From NCBI RefSeq assembly GCF_021654165.1, contig NZ_JAKFZN010000004.1:140203-204202 (forward strand): a stretch of DNA of 64,000 nucleotides. Direction: 5' to 3'. Source of the stretch: Nereida sp. MMG025 (GTDB lineage: Bacteria; Pseudomonadota; Alphaproteobacteria; Rhodobacterales; Rhodobacteraceae). Each line of letters begins with the position of its first letter. Positions within the stretch are counted from its first letter, which is position 1. Shown in pieces: positions 18,876 through 28,375 of this stretch. Below the pieces are notes generated by a model. The model had not been told where the DNA came from and did no database searches. It saw only the letters and a list, made by a program, of their open reading frames with translations. The position numbers and the translations under genes were made by a program.

Positions 18876-19958
18876 TCAAAAGACGATCACGTTGCGTTTT
18901 GCACTGCCCGATTTCGTATCTGCAATGGCTTCGTTGATTTGTTCCAGCGACCAACGCCCCGAAATCAGCTCGTCCAGTTTTAGGCGGCCCTGGTCATAAA
19001 GGTCTATCATCCAAGGGATATCGCGCTGGATGACCACATCGCCCATCTTTGATCCGACCATGCCCTGACCCGTGGCAGCCAGAATCACAGGCTCATAGGA
19101 AGACGTCGCGCCGGAATGTGGCATCCCAACCATCACCACCTTGCCGCCGCCTGCAAGATAGCGTGGTGCTGTGTCATATGCGGGAATAGCCCCGACGGTC
19201 ACGATGACGGCATCTGCACCGCGCCCCATGGCCTTGAACGCGGCTTTCCAAGGCTTTGCTTGCGTCGCGAGCAGGGTATCGGTGGCCCCAAACTCCCGCG
19301 CAATGGCGAGTTTATCTTCTGTCATGTCAACCGCTACAATCCGTCTTGCGCCTGCAATCCGTGCCCCTTGAATGGCATTCAGCCCAACGCCGCCTGCACC
19401 AATCACCACAACGTCCTGACCTGCGCGCAAGCCCGCAGCGTTGACCACCGCGCCCACACCCGTGATGACGCCGCACGAAAGCAAGGCCGCCGCTTCGGCG
19501 GGCATTGCGGTGTGCATCTTAACAATTTGGCTTTGATCGACGACAACGCTTTGTGCAAAAGCGCCGCAGGCCATTGCTTGGTGTAACGTGCCACCATCGA
19601 CGGTCTTTAGCGGGCCATGGTCCCCGTCATAAGGGGTTTCGCAGATGGTCGGCTTGCCCCCCGAACAGGATGGGCACTGCCCACATGCACGGATCAATGT
19701 AACCACAACCTTGTCGCCTTGCGCGACCTGTGACACGCCCGCGCCGATCTGTGTGACTGTACCAGCGGCTTCATGCCCGTAAACGGCTGGAAGAGACCCG
19801 CCCCAAGCGCCTTCGGCAAAGGAGATGTCGGAATGGCAAATGGCGACCGCATCCAGTTTGACCTGCACCTCCCCTGCAAGGGGGGCGCGCAACTCGACGT
19901 CTTGGATGGTCAGTGGTTCGCCAAAGGCATGGCAAACAGCGGCTTTGATTGTGGGCAT
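18876..19958 (-). CDS. Zinc-dependent alcohol dehydrogenase (MDR superfamily)
   Basis: A 360-residue medium-chain dehydrogenase. Catalytic zinc ligands appear in AICHSDISF and GHEAAGTV. The structural zinc lobe has four cysteines in CGQCPSCSGGKPTICE. The NAD site is GAGGVGLNAIQGARIAGA. It resembles class III/AdhC-like enzymes that oxidise primary alcohols or S-hydroxymethyl thiols. It is transcribed toward the enolase-superfamily gene with about 160 bases between, so they may form one catabolic unit. The substrate is unknown. Confidence 0.87.
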   Translation of the reverse strand: MPTIKAAVCHAFGEPLTIQDVELRAPLAGEVQVKLDAVAICHSDISFAEGAWGGSLPAVYGHEAAGTVTQIGAGVSQVAQGDKVVVTLIRACGQCPSCSGGKPTICETPYDGDHGPLKTVDGGTLHQAMACGAFAQSVVVDQSQIVKMHTAMPAEAAALLSCGVITGVGAVVNAAGLRAGQDVVVIGAGGVGLNAIQGARIAGARRIVAVDMTEDKLAIAREFGATDTLLATQAKPWKAAFKAMGRGADAVIVTVGAIPAYDTAPRYLAGGGKVVMVGMPHSGATSSYEPVILAATGQGMVGSKMGDVVIQRDIPWMIDLYDQGRLKLDELISGRWSLEQINEAIADTKSGSAKRNVIVF

Positions 19959-20034
19959 GGGCGGTATCCTGCAAGCTAGAAGTGCCCACAGTCTTTCGCG
20001 CTAAGACCCGTCTGACCAGCCCAAAAACGACCCT

Positions 20035-21270
20035 TTAAGTGGGCGAATGTCCCATGCGCCGCCACGTCATAAAGACGGCCAGACACACGATCATCAGGCT
20101 TGCCGACAAAGCAAAGGCCGAGCCTGGCAGATACAGCCCCTTGTCATCGGTGAAATACCAAAACGTTTGGGTCATCACCAATGGGGCAAATATCATCGCT
20201 ATGGATTTGGCCGAGGCGATCACGCCTTGCAATTCCCCTTGCTGATCATCACCTGCGGCCTTGCTCATCAACCCTTGCAAGGCAGGAGTGACCACCGCAC
20301 CAAAGGCAGTGATCGGGGTGAAGGCCAAGACAATCCAGCCATTGTCGACAAGCGTCAGCACAATGAAGGCAAAGAAATTGAAGGTGAAGCCATAAAGGAT
20401 CGTTTTCACCTCGCCGAAACGGGGCAGAACGATGCGGATCAAGAACCCTTGAACGATCACCATCGAAATCCCGAAAGAGGCCAGCGAAAGACCCACCATC
20501 GAAGGCTCCCATCCAAAACGCTCTTGCGTGAAAAAAGCCCAGATTGCGGGGTAAACGATGAACGCAAATTCGTAGAGGAAGAACAATAAAAGGAGGGCGC
20601 TAACGCCTTTGAGCTTTGATATTTGCAGCAAGGCACCAAGCGGATTTGCGCGGCGCCATTCAAAGGGGCGGCGGATTTTATCGGTGACCGTTTCAGGCAG
20701 AACAAAGAAGCCGAGCAATAGATTGGCAAAGGCCAGCGCAGCTGCCGCATAAAAGGGCGCACGGGTGCCGAATTCGGCCAGCAATCCGCCGATTGCAGGA
20801 CCAAGCACAAACCCCACGCCGAAGGCCGCGCCGATCAGCCCAAAATTGGCCGATTTCTTTTCGGGCGGTGAGATATCCGCAATGAATGCGGCGGCTGTGG
20901 ATTGTGTGGCGGCTGTAATGCCGCCGACAATCCGCGCCGCCAAAAGCAACCAGATGGATCCCGCCAAGGCCATCACAACATAGTCGATCGCCATAATCAA
21001 AAGCGAAACCAGCAAAACCGGCCGCCGCCCAAAGCGGTCTGACAATCCGCCAAGAATTGGGCCAAACAGAAACTGCATCACCGCAAAGGAGGTTGCCAGC
21101 ACACCGCCCCACACAGCCGCAGTGCCAAGGGTGCCCCCATCAATCTCGCGGATCAGATCCGGCATGACTGGCAGAATGAGCCCAATGCCCATCGCATCCA
21201 GCGTAAGCGTGATGAGGATGAAAACGAACGGCAGGCGCGGGTTTTTCAAGGGAATGGCAGCATCGGACAT
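20035..21270 (-). CDS. MFS transporter, Tet(A/C)-like efflux type
   Basis: A 411-residue major facilitator protein with 12 predicted transmembrane helices and motif A GGLSDRFGRRPVLLVSLLIM between helices 2 and 3. The helix 5 region reads FGLIGAAFGVGFVLGPAIGG, typical of drug/H+ antiporters in the TCR/Tet group. The family exports tetracyclines or other small molecules, but chromosomal relatives in Rhodobacteraceae are common and not proof of resistance. It is the last gene of a tightly packed operon that begins with the HAD gene. Confidence 0.85.
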   Translation of the reverse strand: MSDAAIPLKNPRLPFVFILITLTLDAMGIGLILPVMPDLIREIDGGTLGTAAVWGGVLATSFAVMQFLFGPILGGLSDRFGRRPVLLVSLLIMAIDYVVMALAGSIWLLLAARIVGGITAATQSTAAAFIADISPPEKKSANFGLIGAAFGVGFVLGPAIGGLLAEFGTRAPFYAAAALAFANLLLGFFVLPETVTDKIRRPFEWRRANPLGALLQISKLKGVSALLLLFFLYEFAFIVYPAIWAFFTQERFGWEPSMVGLSLASFGISMVIVQGFLIRIVLPRFGEVKTILYGFTFNFFAFIVLTLVDNGWIVLAFTPITAFGAVVTPALQGLMSKAAGDDQQGELQGVIASAKSIAMIFAPLVMTQTFWYFTDDKGLYLPGSAFALSASLMIVCLAVFMTWRRMGHSPT

Positions 21271-21283
21271 AAAGGGGGTCGGG

Positions 21284-22072
21284 TCAGATATGGCCCGTCT
21301 TTCGCAAAAATTCGGTCAGGATTTCTGCATACGCCTCTGGCTGGTCAACGCAAGGTAAATGCCCCGAACGCCGCATCAGATGAAATTGCGAGCCTGGTAT
21401 CAGATCAACGGTTTCGCGCACCAGATCAGGCGGGGTCGAGCCATCATGCGTGCCGGCAATCCCCAGAGTGGGCAGACGCAAGCCGCTTGTCGGTGTGTAA
21501 AAATCCGTGCCCTTGATCGCACTTGCGGCCCCGATAAACCCCTGCGGGTCGGTTGCCAAAAACTGTGAGCGGATATGCGTATGGCGCGGCAGTTGTCCAA
21601 ACCAGCGGTCTTCGGACGCGTCTATAACGGCTTTCATCCCGTTTAGGCGGACAGCATCGATCCGGTCGGCCCATTGGTCGACACTACCGATCTTGGCTGC
21701 CGTGTTTGACAGAACCAGCACGCGCACAAGATCGAGCCGTTTGACCGCAAGACCTTGGGCAATCATGCCACCAAGTGACAGGCCGACGACGGCCGCGTCC
21801 TTGATATCAAGCGCGCCAAGAACGTCTTCGGCGTCGCTGACAAGCTGGCCCATGCCGTAGGGCGGCGCCGTGACCTGTGAGTGTCCATGCCCGCGCAGAT
21901 CGGGTCGGATCACCTGCAAGCCTTGCGGCAGATGGGGCATCACTGCATCCCACATTGCAGCAGACAGGCCTAACCCGTGCAGTAACAAAAGGGGGGCACC
22001 TTCGCCGCTTATATGCACGGCAAGATGCGCGCCGTCACGGGTGATGATGGGGCGGTAAACACGATCAGACAT
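21284..22072 (-). CDS. Alpha/beta hydrolase, 3-oxoadipate enol-lactonase-like
   Basis: A 262-residue hydrolase with oxyanion segment LLLHGLGLSAAMW, nucleophile elbow GLSLGG (Ser99), and a C-terminal histidine in MRRSGHLPCVDQPEAY. It is closest in feel to PcaD-type lactonases, but no other protocatechuate genes are nearby. The ATG at 22072 overlaps the upstream EEP gene by eight bases, and this start gives the family length. The longer frame adds 28 unsupported residues. Confidence 0.85.
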   Translation of the reverse strand: MSDRVYRPIITRDGAHLAVHISGEGAPLLLLHGLGLSAAMWDAVMPHLPQGLQVIRPDLRGHGHSQVTAPPYGMGQLVSDAEDVLGALDIKDAAVVGLSLGGMIAQGLAVKRLDLVRVLVLSNTAAKIGSVDQWADRIDAVRLNGMKAVIDASEDRWFGQLPRHTHIRSQFLATDPQGFIGAASAIKGTDFYTPTSGLRLPTLGIAGTHDGSTPPDLVRETVDLIPGSQFHLMRRSGHLPCVDQPEAYAEILTEFLRKTGHI

Positions 22073-23264
22073 CAGATGGTCCAAGGCGCATATGGGCGAT
22101 GATCTGCCCGTGGTCCGAGGCAAGTTTGTTGTAAGGGGCCTCGGCATGTGAGCCATCGGTCAGGTGATCGTTCAGCACATTGAAATACTCCATCTCGCCC
22201 AATGTGCCGCCTTCGTCGGGCACAAAGTGGCGGGACATGTAAATCTGATCAATGCTTTCAAATGTGCCGCCAAAGGCCGCTGTGTATACCATATCGCGGG
22301 TGGACTTGCGGATGAACTGGCGTTCAGCCGAATGAAGACGCACGGCACGGATCGCCTCTTGGATCGCCTCGTTTTCGGCGTCGGTATAGCGATCGTTTGC
22401 GCGGGTGGCATCGTGACGGCGCATCCACGCGTAATTCTTGAACGGTGTTTCGCCGCTGATGACTTCCGAGCTGACAGCGTGCTCACCATCATTGAAGTCA
22501 CCAAGCACCATAACAGGGTGTCCCGCCTGCAGTTCTTTGACCACAGCGCGGCGTAGCACCCAGGCTTCGGCCATTCGGCGCAACGCGGCACGCACAGATC
22601 CCATAGCGCGGCCCGCGGGATCATAATTGGTGATATCCACTTCCTTGGGGGCAGACCCGTCAGCTGCCGGGGGGTATTCGCCAAGTTTGGATTTAAGGTG
22701 GCAGTTGAAAACGGTAATGATCACGCCATCAATCTGGATGCGGATCTTCAAAATGGGCCGCGAGATACGGGTCAGACGATAAAACCCTGCGTCTTCACCT
22801 GTTAAATCGCGAAAGGGGATATCAAGCGGTTCTGGCAGATGCTGGATCACTTCAGGCTGTCCAACAAACGGGTGTCGCGACAGCACAGCAACGCCGGGGC
22901 GCCGTTGACCTGGCCCGCCGTCCTGCGCATTGGGCGCAAAGGCAAGATGTGCATTCGTGTAGGGTGTGTATGCCAATTTGCGAAAGATCGCTTTGCGGTG
23001 GTAGCGTTTGGAGCGATCAGGCACGACCGCTTCGTTTGTGGCAATGCCCCGCGCATCTGCCTCGGCAATGACGGCACGCAGGGGGGCTTCGTCGAAAATC
23101 TCTTGGAAGCAAACGATATCGGCGTCCATTGTCAGCAGCTGATCGGCCAGCCAATCCTCTTTCCACGCGTATTCTTCGGGCGTGTATTTTTCGAAACGGT
23201 AGTATTCCTGATCAGGTCCAATCAGGTTTTTCACGTTGAAACTTGCGATAGTAAAGCGTGTCAT
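22065..23264 (-). CDS. Endonuclease/exonuclease/phosphatase (EEP) family protein
   Basis: A 399-residue metal-dependent phosphodiesterase-fold protein. It contains FTIASFNVKNLIG (Asn ligand), DADIVCFQEIFDE (catalytic Glu), VFNCHLKSK (His), VMVLGDFNDGEH (Asp/Asn pair) and a C-terminal SDHGQIIAHM (Asp-His). These are the ordered active-site motifs of DNase I/exonuclease III-like enzymes. No signal peptide is evident, so cytoplasmic action is likely. Whether it cleaves nucleic acid or a small phosphodiester cannot be told. It overlaps the next upstream gene's stop by four bases. Confidence 0.88.
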   Translation of the reverse strand: MTRFTIASFNVKNLIGPDQEYYRFEKYTPEEYAWKEDWLADQLLTMDADIVCFQEIFDEAPLRAVIAEADARGIATNEAVVPDRSKRYHRKAIFRKLAYTPYTNAHLAFAPNAQDGGPGQRRPGVAVLSRHPFVGQPEVIQHLPEPLDIPFRDLTGEDAGFYRLTRISRPILKIRIQIDGVIITVFNCHLKSKLGEYPPAADGSAPKEVDITNYDPAGRAMGSVRAALRRMAEAWVLRRAVVKELQAGHPVMVLGDFNDGEHAVSSEVISGETPFKNYAWMRRHDATRANDRYTDAENEAIQEAIRAVRLHSAERQFIRKSTRDMVYTAAFGGTFESIDQIYMSRHFVPDEGGTLGEMEYFNVLNDHLTDGSHAEAPYNKLASDHGQIIAHMRLGPSDV

Positions 23265-24235
23265 TCAAGGCCCTTCAAGGTGTCCAATGCGCGGGCAAAC
23301 ATAGGCGCGTCCACATTGCCGCCGCTGGCTGTGCAGATGATGGTGTCTTGCGCGATATCGTCGTTGTGGAAAAGCGCTGCCGCAAGGGCCGAAGCGCCAC
23401 CCGGTTCCAAGACCAGCTTGAGGCGCAAAAAGGCCTGTGCCATGGCGCGCAAACACTCTTCATCGCTGACCAGAACGGGTGTGGCGCAAAGCCTTTGCAT
23501 GATCGGAAAGGTCATGTCGCCCGGGTGCGGCGAGATAATTGCGTCGCAAATACTGCCCGTGGTCTTTGCATTGCGTTCTATTTTGCCAGAAGCGAGCGAC
23601 CTGGCCACATCATCAAACCCGACAGGCTCTATGGGATGAACGGGTATGTGTGGCGCATCGGCTTGCAAGGCAAGTGCGATACCGCTGGTCAGCCCGCCGC
23701 CGCCGCAACAGGTGAACATAGCTGCGTCCTTAATCCCGTGTTGGGCGGCTTGGGCTGCAATCTCAAGACCGATTGTGCCTTGCCCTGCGACCACGAAAGC
23801 GTTGTCGAAGGGCGCGATCAGATGCAGGTTTCGCTGCGCAGCAATTTCGGAACCGATGGCTTCGCGGCTTTCGGTCTCTCGGTTGTATAATACAACCTCA
23901 GCGCCCAATGCCCGTGTGTTGTCAATCTTCAACTGGGGCGCATCGGATGGCATGACAATCACACTTGGCAAACCCTTCAGCGCGGCAGCATAGGCCACAC
24001 CTTGGGCATGGTTGCCGCTGGAAAAGGCGATGACACCATCTGTGCCCTCTGGAAGTGCCGTAATGGCTGACCATGCGCCCCGAAACTTGAAGGATCCCGT
24101 GTGTTGCAGGTTTTCGGCTTTTACAAAAATGCGCTTGCCCGCGATGTCGTCCAAAAACGGCGATGACAGAAGGGGCGTGCGCCGCGCGTGCCCCTCAAGG
24201 CGCGTGGCGGCATCGCGGATCATATCAATATTCAT
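23261..24235 (-). CDS. Threonine/serine dehydratase (PLP fold type II)
   Basis: A 324-residue PLP enzyme. The Schiff-base lysine is K50 in GSFKFRGA, and the phosphate-binding glycine loop is CCGGGGLTSG. SSGNHAQGVA contacts the substrate carboxylate. There is no C-terminal ACT domain, so it is the short catabolic/serine-racemase-like form rather than IlvA. The ATG at 24235 forms a 4-base ATGA overlap with the upstream hydrolase. Five more N-terminal residues in the longer frame are unnecessary. Confidence 0.88.
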   Translation of the reverse strand: MNIDMIRDAATRLEGHARRTPLLSSPFLDDIAGKRIFVKAENLQHTGSFKFRGAWSAITALPEGTDGVIAFSSGNHAQGVAYAAALKGLPSVIVMPSDAPQLKIDNTRALGAEVVLYNRETESREAIGSEIAAQRNLHLIAPFDNAFVVAGQGTIGLEIAAQAAQHGIKDAAMFTCCGGGGLTSGIALALQADAPHIPVHPIEPVGFDDVARSLASGKIERNAKTTGSICDAIISPHPGDMTFPIMQRLCATPVLVSDEECLRAMAQAFLRLKLVLEPGGASALAAALFHNDDIAQDTIICTASGGNVDAPMFARALDTLKGLE

Positions 24236-25050
24236 AGCAGGGCTGTCCACTTCTGTAGGGCGTCCAAGGCCTCTGGTTCATCCAAAAAGGGAATATGCGC
24301 GCGGTCTGGCACGGTTGCCGTGATCATATCGGGACGCCGTTTGCGCATGTCTGCAAGCGTTTGTGCCGACAGCAAATCGGAATTCGCACCGCGGATGGCG
24401 CAAATCGGCAATCCGGCCAGCGCATCAAAAAGCGGCCAAAGGTCAGGGGCGGGTTGTGCACCCGCGGCGGCCACGGCATCGGCCAAGGCCGGATCATAGG
24501 TGATGTGCAGGCCATCAGGGGTCTGATGAAACAACGTCCGCACCTCGTCTTGCCAGCGCGACAGTGGGACATTGGCAAAGCCACGCATAATATCCCCGCG
24601 GATCGCCGCAGCGTCCGCCCATGTTTTTTGCGAAGGATTCTTGCCGATATAATTCATAATAACGTCAAGACCGCGTGGATCCAATTCCGGTCCAATATCG
24701 TTCAGGCATACGCCCGTCAGCCTGTCATGCGCGATTGCAGCCAAAACCATCGCAATCAACCCACCGCGCGAGGTGCCCAGAATTGCGGTCTGTTCCAGTC
24801 CAAGATGATCCAGCAAATCCAGCACGTCCCGCGCTTCATTTGCGATTTGATAGGTTGCAGGATCTGCCCAGTCCGATTTGCCACGCCCGCGATAATCAAG
24901 GCGGATTACGCGGTGATCTGCCAGATGCGGGGCGACATAGTTAAAGTCCTGCCCATTGCGCGTCAGCCCAGACAGACACAGGATGGGCGTGCCTTCGCCG
25001 TGATCGGTGTAGTGAAGTGTGATGCCATCATGTGCGGTAAATGTGGGCAT
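24232..25050 (-). CDS. Alpha/beta hydrolase
   Basis: A 272-residue single-domain hydrolase. It has ILCLSGLTRNGQDF as the oxyanion segment, RLDYRGRGKS, nucleophile elbow GTSRGG (Ser94), and a late histidine in PDRAHIPFLDEPEAL. The substrate is not predictable. The start ATG shares its A with the HAD gene stop (TGATG), so it is translationally coupled. Confidence 0.87.
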   Translation of the reverse strand: MPTFTAHDGITLHYTDHGEGTPILCLSGLTRNGQDFNYVAPHLADHRVIRLDYRGRGKSDWADPATYQIANEARDVLDLLDHLGLEQTAILGTSRGGLIAMVLAAIAHDRLTGVCLNDIGPELDPRGLDVIMNYIGKNPSQKTWADAAAIRGDIMRGFANVPLSRWQDEVRTLFHQTPDGLHITYDPALADAVAAAGAQPAPDLWPLFDALAGLPICAIRGANSDLLSAQTLADMRKRRPDMITATVPDRAHIPFLDEPEALDALQKWTALL

Positions 25051-25727
25051 CAGATCAGGTCCATCAGAGTGGTCAGGTCGGGTAGGATATGATTGGGCGC
25101 CGCATAGAGCCGATCAAGCGGCGCACCGCCGCGATTGACCCAAACGGTCTGAAATCCGTAGCCCGCAGCACCCGCTGCATCCCATCCATTGGAACTGACG
25201 AACAGGATTTGATCGCGTGTGCCGCCAAATCGGCTCTGAACCATGTCGTAAACACGGTCATGCGGCTTGAAAATACCAACGTCATCGACGCTCAGAACAT
25301 CATCCAAAAGGGACGCGATGCCTGCCGATTGCACTGCACCGTCCAGCATGTCCCTTGATCCGTTTGACAAGATTGCAGTGTTCAGTCGTTGGTCTTTCAA
25401 GGTGCGCAGCATTGTAGGCACTTCGGGGTAGGCCGAAAGCTCCCAATAGAGTTTGAGTAAACGATCGCGCAGGGCGGGTTCGGTGAGTTTGCCGGCTTCG
25501 AGCGCCCAGTCCAGGCCATCTTGGGTGACCTGCCAGAAGTCAGTGTGATGCCCTGCGATGGTGCGCAGCCATGTGTATTCCAACTGTTTCAAACGCCAGT
25601 CCGAGGCCAGTTTTTGCCACACATCTTTCAAGCCCTCATGTGCGGGGTCCTCAGCTGCTTGTCGGGCGGCGGCTGTCACGTCGAACAATGTGCCATAGGC
25701 ATCGAATATACAGGTGGTGATCGTCAT
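25050..25727 (-). CDS. Haloacid dehalogenase type II (HAD superfamily)
   Basis: A 225-residue HAD hydrolase. The nucleophile Asp is in CIFDAYGTLFDV (D9). Motif II is AILSNGSRDML, the Lys region is GIFKPHDRVYD, and the L-2-haloacid dehalogenase signature FVSSNGWDAAGAAGYGF closes the active site. The family replaces the halogen of (S)-2-haloacids with hydroxyl, though many members have other roles. The ATG at 25727 follows AAGG. It heads the operon of overlapping genes that runs down to the Tet-like MFS. Confidence 0.88.
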   Translation of the reverse strand: MTITTCIFDAYGTLFDVTAAARQAAEDPAHEGLKDVWQKLASDWRLKQLEYTWLRTIAGHHTDFWQVTQDGLDWALEAGKLTEPALRDRLLKLYWELSAYPEVPTMLRTLKDQRLNTAILSNGSRDMLDGAVQSAGIASLLDDVLSVDDVGIFKPHDRVYDMVQSRFGGTRDQILFVSSNGWDAAGAAGYGFQTVWVNRGGAPLDRLYAAPNHILPDLTTLMDLI

Positions 25728-25861
25728 GGCGGGCCTTTCAAATTGGTCCGTCCACAGTGCGCAGCGCGCGTGCGGGGTCAAGTCTTTGTCGCTCGAATGT
25801 CCGTTGGTTGGTTCAGGACAGCACAATGGCGATGAGCCTTAATGGGCCGCGATCAATACCG

Positions 25862-26650
25862 TCAGAGGTTTTCGCTCTGTGGCATGCCAAGGACATGGTA
25901 GCCGCCATCGACGCGGATGATCTCGCCCGTGGTGCAAGCCCCTGCGTCGGAGGCCAGATAAACGGCGGTGCCGCCCACAGCCTCAAGGGTTGCATTGCTG
26001 CGCAGTGGCGCGTTCTGGTCCGTATGTTTATAGGTCTTGCGCGCGCCCCCGATGGCCGCCCCTGCCAGTGTTTTCATGGGGCCAGGGCTGATGGCGTTGA
26101 CGCGGATTCCGTCTGGGCCAAGGTCATTGGCCAGATAGCGTGTCGCAGATTCCAAAGCGGCCTTGGCCACGCCCATGACATTATAAAACGGTGTGACGTG
26201 GTTGCTGCCCTGATATGTCAGGGTCAGCAGGGTGCCACCGTTTGGCATAAGCGCGGACGCGCGTTTGGCACAATCGATAAAGCTATAGCAACTGATCGTT
26301 AGCGAATTCTTGAAGTTTTCGCGCGATGTATCGCTGATGCGGCCTGTCAGTTCATTTTTGTCGGAAAACGCGATGGCATGGACCAGAAAGTCGATGCTGC
26401 CCCAACGGGTTTTCAACGCGTCAAACGCGGCGTCCATGCTGGCGTCGTCGGTGACATCCACGTCGACCATGAAGTCACTTCCGACACTTTCGGCCAAGGG
26501 CGCAAGGCGTTTGCCAAAGGCCTCACCCTGATAGGTGAAGGCCAGTTCTGCGCCCTCTCGGTGCATTTCGCGTGCAATGCCCCAAGCGATAGAACGTTCG
26601 TTTGCAACACCCATGATGAGGCCGCGTTTTCCTTTGAGCAGGTCTGCCAT
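25862..26650 (-). CDS. fabI: Enoyl-ACP reductase I (NADH)
   Basis: Catalyses the last step of each fatty-acid elongation cycle, reducing trans-2-enoyl-ACP. The 262-residue protein has the FabI form of the nucleotide fold (GVANERSIAWGIA), HAIAFSD, the Y-x6-K active site in LTYQGSNHVTPFYNVMGVAKAALE, and the flexible substrate loop PMKTLAGAAIGG. It is the target of triclosan and diazaborines in other bacteria. It ends the fabA-fabB-orf-fabI gene set. Confidence 0.97.
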   Translation of the reverse strand: MADLLKGKRGLIMGVANERSIAWGIAREMHREGAELAFTYQGEAFGKRLAPLAESVGSDFMVDVDVTDDASMDAAFDALKTRWGSIDFLVHAIAFSDKNELTGRISDTSRENFKNSLTISCYSFIDCAKRASALMPNGGTLLTLTYQGSNHVTPFYNVMGVAKAALESATRYLANDLGPDGIRVNAISPGPMKTLAGAAIGGARKTYKHTDQNAPLRSNATLEAVGGTAVYLASDAGACTTGEIIRVDGGYHVLGMPQSENL

Positions 26651-26674
26651 GGTCTGTCCCTTTGTATTTTTTTC

Positions 26675-27067
26675 TTAGGTGGAGGGTTTGGCGGGTCGCG
26701 TCAAGCGAGGTGTAGGGTCGCCTTCGCGCACGAAGCCGGGGATTTCGGGGCCTGCTTGGTCGTTGTCGTTCAGCCATAAGGCGTAGGAGTGGTGATGGTG
26801 ATCATAGTGGGCATCGCCCGACGGGTCCCACCCCATGTCGATGCCAAAACGCACCCATTTTTCGACCACAGCGGGTGTGATGGTTTCAAGCGCGCTGCGA
26901 GGCTGGCCTTTTTCAAGGCTGTTGGGACCCATGATGCGCAGCTGGACTTTTGCGGTGCCTTGGACCACCAGTTTGCCGCGGCGTGATGTGCCCGACCAGA
27001 CGTAGCGCCAGCGCAGATCATGCCCATCGAATATAATGGGACGTGATCCTTTGGTGGGCAGCGTCAC
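26675..27067 (-). CDS. Conserved hypothetical His-rich protein between fabB and fabI
   Basis: A 130-residue protein read from a GTG at 27067, five bases after the fabB stop, with a weak AGGA site upstream. A longer frame extends into fabB in another register and is rejected. It has no signal peptide or membrane segment. Most striking is HYDHHHHSYALWLND near residue 95, preceded by FGIDMGWDPSGDA, which looks like a possible metal-binding patch. The C-terminus is Pro/Arg-rich. It is co-directional with fabB and fabI and 24 bases from fabI, so co-expressed. Function is unknown. Confidence 0.72.
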   Translation of the reverse strand: MTLPTKGSRPIIFDGHDLRWRYVWSGTSRRGKLVVQGTAKVQLRIMGPNSLEKGQPRSALETITPAVVEKWVRFGIDMGWDPSGDAHYDHHHHSYALWLNDNDQAGPEIPGFVREGDPTPRLTRPAKPST

Positions 27068-27072
27068 GTGGG

Positions 27073-28302
27073 TCAGTCCTGAAATTTCGACAGCAACATT
27101 GACCCGTTGGTGCCGCCAAACCCGAAGGAGTTGGTCATGATCGTGTCCAGCCCTGCGTTGTCGACGCGGGTGGTGGCGATTTCGGCAGGGTTCAGCGCAG
27201 GATCGAGGGTTTCCACGTTGATCGACGGCGCGATGAAGTCGTCTTGCAGCATCAAAAGGCAATAGACGGCTTCGGACGCGCCAGTCGCACCCTGGCTGTG
27301 GCCCGTCATCGATTTGGTCGAGCTGATGGGCGGTGTGCTTCCTTCGCCAAATACGCGGCGCACCGCTTCGACCTCGCCCACATCGCCCACGGGTGTGGAG
27401 GTGCCATGCGCGTTGATGTAGCTGATCTTGCGGCCCTCGGGCAGGGTTTGCAGGGCCATGCGCATCGCGCGTTCGCCGCCTTCACCAGATGGGGCCACCA
27501 TGTCGGCGCCGTCGGATGTTGCGCCAAGCCCTGTGACTTCTGCGTAGATTTTCGCACCGCGCGCTTTGGCGTGGTCCAGATCTTCCAGCACGACCATCGC
27601 GCCGCCGCCTGCAATCACAAACCCATCGCGGTCGGCGTCGAACGCGCGGGAGGCGCGGGTGGGGGTGTCGTTATACTTGCTACTCATCGCGCCCATCGCG
27701 TCAAAGAGGCACGACAGCGTCCAGTCCAACTCTTCGCCGCCGCCTGCAAACATGACGTCTTGTTTGCCCATCATGATCTGTTCAGCCGCATTGCCGATGC
27801 AGTGCAGCGAGGTCGAGCAGGCAGAGGTGATGGAATAGTTAATGCCCTTGATCTTGAAGGCCGTGCACAGGTTGGCACTGATCGTCGAGGACATGCATTT
27901 TGGCACGGCAAACGGCCCGATGCGTTTGGTGGCGCCTGTTTTCTTGACGACCTCATGTGCCGCGAGCATCGCCGATGTGGACGGCCCGCCTGATCCTGCA
28001 ACCAAGCCTGTGCGCGGGTTCACAATGTCTTTTTCTTCAAGGCCCGCGTCCGCAATTGCTTGTTCCATCGCGATATGGGCATAGGCCGCACCCGGCCCCA
28101 TGAAGCGCATGGTGCGTTTGTCGACATGTTCGGCAGGGTTGATTTTCAGCGTGCCTGCGATCTGACTGCGAAAGCCGTGTTCGGCCATTTCCTCAGACGC
28201 GACAATGCCACTGGTGCCTGCCTTCAGGGCGGCTGTGACTTCGGTGGCTGAATTTCCGATAGGGGCGACAATCCCCAAACCTGTGACGACGACGCGGCGC
28301 AT
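27073..28302 (-). CDS. fabB: Beta-ketoacyl-ACP synthase I
   Basis: A 409-residue condensing enzyme that extends acyl-ACP with malonyl-ACP and is needed for unsaturated fatty acids together with FabA. Active-site Cys162 lies in TSACSTSLH, and the two histidines are in NAHGTSTPVGD and MTGHSQGATGASE. The C-terminal NSFGFGGTNGSM glycine loop is intact. It follows fabA after 73 bases, the classic pairing for the anaerobic unsaturated fatty-acid route. Confidence 0.97.
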   Translation of the reverse strand: MRRVVVTGLGIVAPIGNSATEVTAALKAGTSGIVASEEMAEHGFRSQIAGTLKINPAEHVDKRTMRFMGPGAAYAHIAMEQAIADAGLEEKDIVNPRTGLVAGSGGPSTSAMLAAHEVVKKTGATKRIGPFAVPKCMSSTISANLCTAFKIKGINYSITSACSTSLHCIGNAAEQIMMGKQDVMFAGGGEELDWTLSCLFDAMGAMSSKYNDTPTRASRAFDADRDGFVIAGGGAMVVLEDLDHAKARGAKIYAEVTGLGATSDGADMVAPSGEGGERAMRMALQTLPEGRKISYINAHGTSTPVGDVGEVEAVRRVFGEGSTPPISSTKSMTGHSQGATGASEAVYCLLMLQDDFIAPSINVETLDPALNPAEIATTRVDNAGLDTIMTNSFGFGGTNGSMLLSKFQD

Positions 28303-28375
28303 GTGATGGCTCCCTCAGTTGGCTAAACAGATGTCTATTGAAGTGAGAACGGCGGAGCAAGAGGCGCCTAAGGCG

